Made by a program: the position numbers and the translations under genes. This document shows, in pieces, positions 57,480-64,000 of a stretch of 64,000 nucleotides of DNA (the stretch's first letter is position 1; each line of letters starts with the position of its first letter). The notes under the pieces were generated by a model. It did no database searches and was not told the origin of the DNA. It saw nothing but the letters and a program-made list of their open reading frames with translations. This DNA comes from Gordionus sp. m RMFG-2023 (lineage: Eukaryota > Nematomorpha > Gordioida > Chordodea > Parachordodidae): positions 37,673,561 to 37,737,560 of the forward strand of contig NC_088775.1 of assembly GCF_954871325.1 (NCBI RefSeq), written 5' to 3'.

Positions 57480-57542
57480 ATCCCTACATCAATAGCGGGC
57501 CCATCGGATCGACCTTCAAAAAGTAGTATCAGTACACCCCTA
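57480..57542. mobile_element. Terminus of the TAGGGGTATACCGATA family
   Basis: Reversed, it reads TAGGGGTGTACTGATACTAC then CTTTTTGAAGGTCGATCCGA, very close to 6524-6570. The opposite end was not found. Confidence 0.6.
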
Positions 57543-57544
57543 GT

Positions 57545-58400
57545 GATAAGAAATACTATATTTAGAACTTTGATTTTAAGAAAAAATATGTTTATATTAT
57601 TTAGTGACTTTTACATCATTTTTTGGATATTCTGGTAAATATTTGCTTAAACAATACTTCTATTAAGGCAAACCTATTTCAAAAAAATTCTATAATTTAT
57701 ATTATACCTAAAATCTTATAATTTATTGTTTAATAAAAATAATTTTTAATATCAATTTTGTTACCGTTGTTATTATTGATGTCAAAAAAGGAGTCCATTC
57801 TTTTTGTTGTGAATTTTTTAATATTTTATATCGTTATAAATAAAACGTTTATATAAAAATTAATAGCAATCGAATATATCGCTAAGAATAACTAACAAAT
57901 TAAAAATATCAAGGATAACATTTCTATAGTAATTTTATCTAAGCTTGGTCTATTATAAATTCCAAAATTTCCCGCAGTGATAAATCAAGAGTTTGGCAAA
58001 ATTCCTATTTTTTTTTATTAATACATAATGAATATGATATTTACTTGCAATAACACAAATTTTTGAGCTTTAGTAACAGCGTTAACATTGTGGGTTATTT
58101 TATCATTCTCACTTTGAAGATTTATTTTCAAAGATTTGCATTCTTGTGATTTATTAAAATGATAATTTAATATAATAATTTAAAGGTTATATTTATCATG
58201 CAGTTTATATTATAAATTAAATCCGATATATAGAAAACATTTTTAATGTAATGCTTAATTTTTTTTAAATCGGATATAGCATAAACATATTCTAAATCAT
58301 TCATGATAAAAGATAAGTTTATAAACTCTGCGTTAGTTCATTTACAATAAGATCAATATAGCTAAATGATGCTTCTATTCGAGATTTTTAAAATAAAGGT
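57545..58400. other. AT-rich stretch, nothing recognised
   Basis: Short frames only; no repeat or terminus noted. Confidence 0.45.
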
Positions 58401-58402
58401 AG

Positions 58403-58591
58403 GTCGTGTTGATAAAAAGCCCGATTCGGGTCGATTTTATCCTAAATGATATCTTGTAAGCCTCGAGATTTGACAAATAAATTTCTGACATCTATGAGCA
58501 ATATCCGCAGACTTACATCATATTATTTTGGCTAAAATCTAAATCGGGCCGTTTTTAAAAATTAACCCATATCGGACTTTTTAACAATACT
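58403..58591. mobile_element. ~190-bp palindromic MITE, copy 2, 8-bp TSD
   Basis: Folds back: GTGTTGATAAAAAGCCCGAT at the left against ATCGGACTTTTTAACAATAC at the right. AAAGGTAG flanks both sides exactly (58395-58402 and 58592-58599). The core TAAGCCTCGAGATTTGACAA and ATGAGCAATAT match the copy at 52179-52371. Confidence 0.88.
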
Positions 58592-58789
58592 AAAGGTAGG
58601 TATATTATCTTACTTGAAATTAAAAATAAGAACTGAATTTTATCATAAACATTAAATAAATGATAAGATGTAGATATCCTTGTGGATATCACACACTTAA
58701 TCCTTAAAACATAAAAGCGTTTATGTATAGCCCCTGCTTTACAATAGAGTCATGTAAGCCAATCATTCAAAATATTTCGGAGAGAGATC

Positions 58790-59010
58790 GGACCTAAAAA
58801 AATTTAAATATAGGGCCGGGCTTAAAAAAATCCAAAAAATAAAGGAGAAAATTATATTTTCTGTTTTATCAAAATAAAATGATAATTTATCTATGATACA
58901 GATAAAGCAATTCGTTTCAGGCCGGGCCTTATTCGTCCATAATCCATAAAAAAAAATGCGGGCTTCAAAATTAGTTAAAATTTCGGAGCGGGCTTGGGTC
59001 GTAAAATTTT
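58790..59010. repeat. GGGCCGGGC-type GC-box repeat remnant
   Basis: AGGGCCGGGCTTAAAAAAA, CAGGCCGGGCCTTATTC, GCGGGCTTC and GCGGGCTTGGGTCG boxes alternate with A/T spacers, as in 31197-31583. Ends uncertain. Confidence 0.5.
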
Positions 59011-59074
59011 AAATTCTAATTCCTAGAGAAAAAGAACTAAGTACATTTAAAAAATCATTATAAAATAAGTGCAT

Positions 59075-59320
59075 TCATAAAAAACAATTTTTTTTATAAT
59101 TTTTACTATTGTACAAAGCGGGAAATATTCCAGAAACCGACAAAATATCATCGCTTTCTATAGCCTGAGATGAGTTTACACTAATATCATCGTTTATTGA
59201 GCATCTTTGCCGTTTAGATATTGGCGTGGAAGATGTTATCGTAGTATTAATATTATAATCGTCTAAAAATAGACATGATATACATTTACCATATTTTTTT
59301 CCAATATTGTTAAATGTCAT
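59075..59320 (-). other. Short open frame of unknown meaning
   Basis: 81 codons on the - strand with a polar middle (STPISKRQRCSINDDISVNS). It resembles the N-terminal low-complexity part of some hAT transposases, with GKKYGKCISCLF possibly a decayed finger, but the evidence is thin. Confidence 0.25.
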
Positions 59321-59382
59321 TTAGCGTAATGATTAGCATTTCAAAATGATTTAGTGAGTTCGGTCCATTAGACCTGACATCA
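59312..59382 (+). tRNA. tRNA-like remnant (possible SINE head or pseudo-tRNA)
   Basis: ATGTCA and TGACAT could pair as an acceptor-like stem. TTAGCGTAATGATTAGCA resembles a D-arm/A box and GAGTTCGGTCC resembles a B box about 36 bases later. The T-stem and anticodon stem do not pair well, so it is not a working tRNA gene. The GTAATAAGGGTGTCGATCGG downstream may be an unrelated element end. Confidence 0.25.
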
Positions 59383-59399
59383 GCCTTGTAATAAGGGTG

Positions 59400-60175
59400 T
59401 CGATCGGTAAGCAAAGTTCAACATTCGAGCCAATTTTAAATTTTACAACGGTTTAGTTCTATTCTGGTTATCTCTGAAAAAATTTATATTGGTTTGTTCC
59501 AGTTTATAAATTAATCATAATATATATTATTTAACAAGGGAAATAAAAATATGGGAATCACAGTTTTAAGAGTATTGGTAATGAATTGTATGAATTAAGT
59601 TAACCAAATTTATTTTAAAAAAATTCAAGATAAAAAAAAGTAATGAATTATAATTTTTCGTTTCTATATAATATCTTTACAAAATTTAGAAAATATTTTA
59701 TCAAATATGTAATAAAATAATTTAAAAAATGGTTTACTATTGCGTAGATTTGTAATGTTTAAATTTTTTTACTTATAAAAATAAGCATTATGGCTGATAT
59801 AAATGTTTAAGTATACACACTCTGATTCCACCCACCATCAGTATTTCTCCCTCTTCATCACAATTCCCACAATACAATAATTATATTACTAATGATATTT
59901 ACCCCTTTATGAAACCCTTTTTTGCAATCAAAGCTTTCATATCATGATCACATATAATAAACTGATTTGAAGATGGAAAATGAAAATTATAGAAATATTC
60001 CAGATAGAAAAATTGTATAATTTATGGCAACTGTCAGCAAAAATTTCATCACACTCTACTTATATGAATTTTAATTTAAAGAACAATACATAGATTTATC
60101 CATAAACACATCTGTGATTTTTAACAATAATGATATTCACCTTCACCCTAAATATGATAAAAATTCCTAATCCAT
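59400..60175. other. AT-rich stretch, nothing recognised
   Basis: No frame or repeat of note; C content rises toward the LINE that follows. Confidence 0.4.
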
Positions 60176-60177
60176 GA

Positions 60178-63120
60178 GCCTACCAGACCTCAGCACAGCA
60201 CACCAAATGTAACTGCCCATTATGTAATAAACTTATAAAGTAACCAAATTGGGGCTATTGCCATCTCATCGTAACCATAAAATAAAGTGTCCTCAATCTG
60301 GGCTACCCATCTTATCACCAGCAATTCCTAGAACCCTTAATACCTTCTCTGCCCTTGCCCTCACAACTAAACAACCCATAGTCACCATTCCCACATTATT
60401 GGCTGATGTGCTCACTAGCCCAATATCCCTACCTCCACTGTCACAAATGCTTTGACGTTTGACCCAACTGACTCAAATGTAGAAATATTTCTAACGACAC
60501 CAATACCATTTGTAATTTCACAATACCTAAAGGAGCAAGGATTCAAGTTGCGAGACACCTGTCGAAAAACTTGACTTCCTTGTTAAATAATTATTCTTCT
60601 GTAAAACACTGGCTAGATACCCTGATATTTGCCTTTACTACCTTACAAGTTCCCTGCCAGCAAAAAATTCCTAACCCAACAAATTAAGGATGCTACTATC
60701 TACCCCTTACCCATCAAACACAGTATCACATCTTTTACAAGTGATGACACAGATAAAAATATAAATCACAAAAATGACCTGCTCACCAAGACCAGGCTAA
60801 TATCTAAAAAATTGGATAACCTGAATGTTAAATCTGACATACGTCTGGCAACCTCCGTCAATAAGCCGGCTCCTTACGATCTAGCAACTTATCAGGCTCT
60901 TCTCCTAAAATACAACTCACGCGATTTTTAAAAATGAAAGACCGACTTACCCTGAAACTCCTCTAATTGCTGCCACTTATACCGCAAGCGACGTTAGAAA
61001 GGCTATTCTCTCCTTTAAACGCGATTCCTCACCTGGGTTCGATGAGTTTAGCCCATTATTCCTACAAGACCTAACCGCACCTTACATAACACAACAATGT
61101 GACGTTCTAGAAAAAAAATACCCAATTAATCAACCGTATGATTACTGAAGGCATACCACCCACCATTATTCCACTGCTATACGGAGCTAAACTCATCGCT
61201 CTCCATAAACCCAATAAAGATATTCGCCCAATGGCTATTGGAACCACTTGGCCCCGATTAACTGCCAAGCTAGTAGTTAGCAGAGTATTGTTCACAATAT
61301 CCAATCACTTTTGCCCAAATCAATTAGGGGTCAACGTAAAAGGTGGATGTGAGGTATCCCTTCACATGACTCGGATGTATCTGCAAACGGACCCCACCAA
61401 CGATATCCTAGTCAAAATAGATTTCTCGAACGCCTTTAACTCTCTAAGGCGTGGAGCTTTTCTAAATCACCCAGAATACTCACAATTTATCTTCGATTGT
61501 TATGCTAATTCCTCGCATCTTTAATTCGGAGATAGATTGATTCCTTCTTGCGATGGGATACAACAAGGTGACCCTCTAGGTTCCTTTTTGTTCTGTCTGG
61601 GCATTAATAGTCTAATACGAGACATTAATGACCAATGCAAGCTAAATCTTCATAATTGGTATATCGACGATGGTATACTAAGCGGCCCACCGACTGAAGA
61701 AGGCAATCCAAATAATAAAATCCAGCGAGAAAAGTTTGGGACTTCGAGTTAATCAAGACAAAGAATATTGTCCTCTTGGGATACCTCAACCACGATACTA
61801 TGTTCAATCATACACCATTGAACGCTTTAACACATCTTGGATCTCCAGTAGGTAAAGACGAGTCCTTTATCAAGTTCTTTGCCGATATTTTACGAGAGAT
61901 ATCCCTTATGCGCGATACACTATCTCGCCTCCCAGCTCACCAAGCTTTCTACTTATTAAAAAACTACCTTCTAATTCCAAGAATTTTGTATACACTTCGA
62001 TCGTCACGGATCTTTCAATATGACGTTCAACCTCGCTGCACACGAACTGGAGATTAAACGCCTTACAGAAGATATACTAAATCTTAATTTAGGAAATTAT
62101 CATGGTTACAGGCTACCTTACCAACCAAATCCGGCGGCATTGGTATAAGGTCACCTTCCCTACTTTTGGTTAGTGCGCTCATATCCTCTCGCCTGTCCTG
62201 TGAGCCCATCATACAAACACTCACCAAACATCCTGACCCCTTACTCCTACAGGCAATTGATCTATGGAAATCCCTCTTATTAGTCGATCCTCCATCGTAC
62301 TACAGAAAGATTGGGATAAACCTCTAGTTGGAAACTCCGTTGCATTCCTTAAAACGAGAAGCCAGCCAGAGGACCATTCTCTACTCTTCTCCATTTCCGC
62401 AGGTAGTGGATACGAATTTCTTGAGGCTTTCCCATCGCGAAATCTTGACCAGCTCCTAAGCAATGATGAACTACGTCACGCCATCGGTCTTAGACTTAAT
62501 TACGATATGGTAATGCCTTATCACTGTATCCTCTGTCAAACGTCGGTCAACTCCAAAGGCCGTCACTCTCTACACTGCAAGCGCTGTAGAGGCAGATTCA
62601 TTAGGCATTCAAAATGCAATGATACCATTGCCAGGACCTTAAAATCCGCCGGCATCCCATCAACCCTCGAACCTACTGGCCTTTACAATTCCGGTAAGCG
62701 GCCCGATGGTTCGACTATGATCCCTTAGAAGAAGGGGAATTCCTAACCTGGGATTTCTCATGCATCGATCCTCTTGCCCCTTCCAATATAAATAGAGATG
62801 TCATACTAGATGCCGAGGCGAATAAATTAGCTAAATATTCGCTATCTCTTCCCGCCAATTATACATTCCTACCATTAATCGCCACGACTCTAACGTCGTT
62901 CGGCTCTCATGCCCTGGCCTTCTTTAAAGAGCTGGGAAAACGGATCTCTACTAGGACCGAGGATCCCAACGAGGGATTCTACCTACGCCAAAGATTAGCC
63001 ATAAACATAGTAAAATACAACTATCTCATCTTTATTTTTTCAATATCCGAAACTCCCTAATTGAACACTATGCATAGGATAGACTTTGGCCATTTTGCTG
63101 CCTATTATAATGTTAATGCT
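60178..63120 (+). mobile_element. LINE with RLE-like nuclease, copy 2, decayed
   Basis: Same organisation and C-rich + strand as the LINE at 19932-22960, aligned at the protein level along its length but clearly divergent, so it is a different lineage member. Start and end are set by composition and homology. The 3' side after 63060 carries AATAAAAAATAGCAATAATT. No target duplication recognised. Confidence 0.8.
60200..63058 (+). pseudogene. LINE ORF copy 2: finger, RT, CCHC, RLE-like nuclease
   Basis: N-terminus near 60203 has CNCPLCNKLIK then SHRNHKIKCPQSG, a C-x2-C...H...C finger. RT pieces: KLIALHKPNKDIRPMAIGTT, ILVKIDFSNAFNSLRRGAFL (motif A), SCDGIQQGDPLGSFLFCLGI (motif B), NWYIDDGILSG (motif C, near 61660). 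The C-terminus (62510-63000) has CILCQTSVNSKGRHSLHC, RHSKCND, GKRPDG, TWDFSCIDPLAPSN and EANKLAKY. At least six frame breaks or stops split it (frames 60249-60455, 60629-60931, 61138-61524, 61537-61752, 61776-62057, 62264-62728). The catalytic YIDD and RPD residues are conserved. Confidence 0.8.
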
Positions 63121-63430
63121 AAAAGGGAACTTTAATCTCAATCAATAAAAAATAGCAATAATTAATTGTTGTAAATTATATACATTTTTTTTTTACATTT
63201 ATTATTTTTTTTTACGATGATAAATTCTTTTTTTAAATAATAAAATAATTTTTATGATTTTAAATAATTTGAATATTTTAAATAAAAACCGTTTGTAATC
63301 ATCTGTTGTGGAAATTTTACCAAGTCTAAGAATTAGTAAGAAGGTCTTTCTGTAAGTTAGGGAGTTTTTTTTAATATATATTTGATTGGGGTAAGTTTTC
63401 TTTGTTTCGTTTTCGTAGTTCCTTTTTGAG
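63121..63430. other. AT-rich spacer, nothing recognised
   Basis: A/T runs with no frame. A leader-like T/G-rich piece starts near 63370. Confidence 0.4.
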
Positions 63431-64000
63431 TTTTGTCATTAATGACTTTATATAATTGTGATAAATTCCACGGAACTTATGATTGAAAACAATGCTAGCA
63501 TTAATAAAGACCCAATGGTTGCTATTGGTATTCATGATTTACATAAAATGCGTGAAAATATTTCTCTTTTAATTAAAAGGTATGAAGTAATTTTTGAAGA
63601 CAAGTTAGGATGTCTTAATGACTATCAGGTGGATATAAAATTAAGGGAGGGATTTGCACCTATCTTCCTAGCGTGTCGTCGAGTTTGGAAAAAGGAAATT
63701 GACGAAGAATTGGATCAATGGGTTAAAGATGGTATTATTGTTCCAGTGGAATATAGTGTATGGGCAACCCTGTTGGTACCGGTTAAGAAATCAAATGGTA
63801 AATTGAGACTCTGTGCTGATTTGAGAGTATCCGCTAATCGATGGGTAGCAGAAGTTAAATATCCTTTACCCCGAATTGAGGAAATTTTGGCCCAGTTGAA
63901 GGGAGCGCAGTTGATTTTTCGTCAGCCTATTTACAATTACCTTTGAGGGAGGAGATTCGTAAATTATTGACGATCACGACTCCTAAAGGGTTGTTTGCTT
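63430..64000 (+). mobile_element. Second Ty3/gypsy fossil, RT N-terminal part, cut by window end
   Basis: Protein-level relative of the pol-like region at about 34300-34780: FEDKLGCLNDYQVDIKLREG, EYSVWATLLVPVKKSNGKLR and NRWVAEVKYPLPRIEEILAQ. It continues past the window, so its extent and LTRs are unknown. Broken as far as seen; close in sequence to the 32068-38712 element, so the same family. Confidence 0.85.

Noticed and set aside
60249-60455. Independent small gene upstream of the second LINE
   Set aside because: Its SHRNHKIKCPQSG text is the LINE's N-terminal finger.

Overview
This 64 kb window is eukaryotic, very AT-rich and made almost wholly of mobile-element remains. I find no host gene I can name, no rRNA gene, no CRISPR array and no bacterial-type operon. 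The finger types on the transposases (BED, TTF/ZMYM1-like, FLYWCH), short GT-AG introns inside transposase genes, and LINE, Ty3/gypsy and Tc1/mariner relatives suggest an invertebrate animal or a similar AT-rich eukaryote. I cannot place it more closely.

Layout. 1-5.2 kb: a zinc-knuckle fragment split by a hAT element (197-1746, 8-bp target duplication), a ~49-bp minisatellite and a fold-back element. 5.2-12.6 kb: nested elements, with an intron-bearing hAT (from 5774) carrying a short TIR element and, inside one intron, a second hAT (7964-12521), which holds a long-TIR element (9222-11688), which holds a third hAT remnant. 12.65-13.23 kb: a 14-bp minisatellite with 84-bp higher-order units. 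13.6-16.2 kb: a hAT-type short element and a FLYWCH-MULE transposase gene with an intron. 17.49-23.28 kb: a hAT with perfect 8-bp duplication containing two transposase copies tail to tail and a nearly intact LINE whose C-terminus looks like a restriction-like endonuclease. 25.5-32 kb: a gag-like fossil and three hAT elements. 32.07-38.71 kb: a complete but broken Ty3/gypsy LTR element. 38.97-43.4 kb: more hAT remains. 43.47-46.27 kb: a DNA transposon with 4-bp target duplication and an unusual DDE-like transposase (Sola-like candidate) inserted in a hAT-type short element. 46.6-48.7 kb: another intron-bearing hAT. 49.26-52.71 kb: a ~3.4-kb palindrome made of two head-to-head Tc1/mariner copies. 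52.8-56.8 kb: two related hAT copies, one nested in a non-autonomous hAT. 56.9-64 kb: hAT scraps, a second copy of a ~190-bp palindromic MITE, a tRNA-like remnant, a decayed second LINE copy, and the start of a second Ty3/gypsy fossil running off the window.

Together these are a stratified record of insertions. Target duplications allow relative dating: hAT bursts dominate, and the Sola-like element, LINE and small MITEs came later than their hosts. Best candidates for something undescribed are the RLE-type LINE pair, the 14/84-bp TATCGCGAA array, the Sola-like element, the ~190-bp MITE family, tetraloop-capped GC hairpins in hAT ends, and an unexplained sequence module present at ~5.24 kb and ~48.84 kb.
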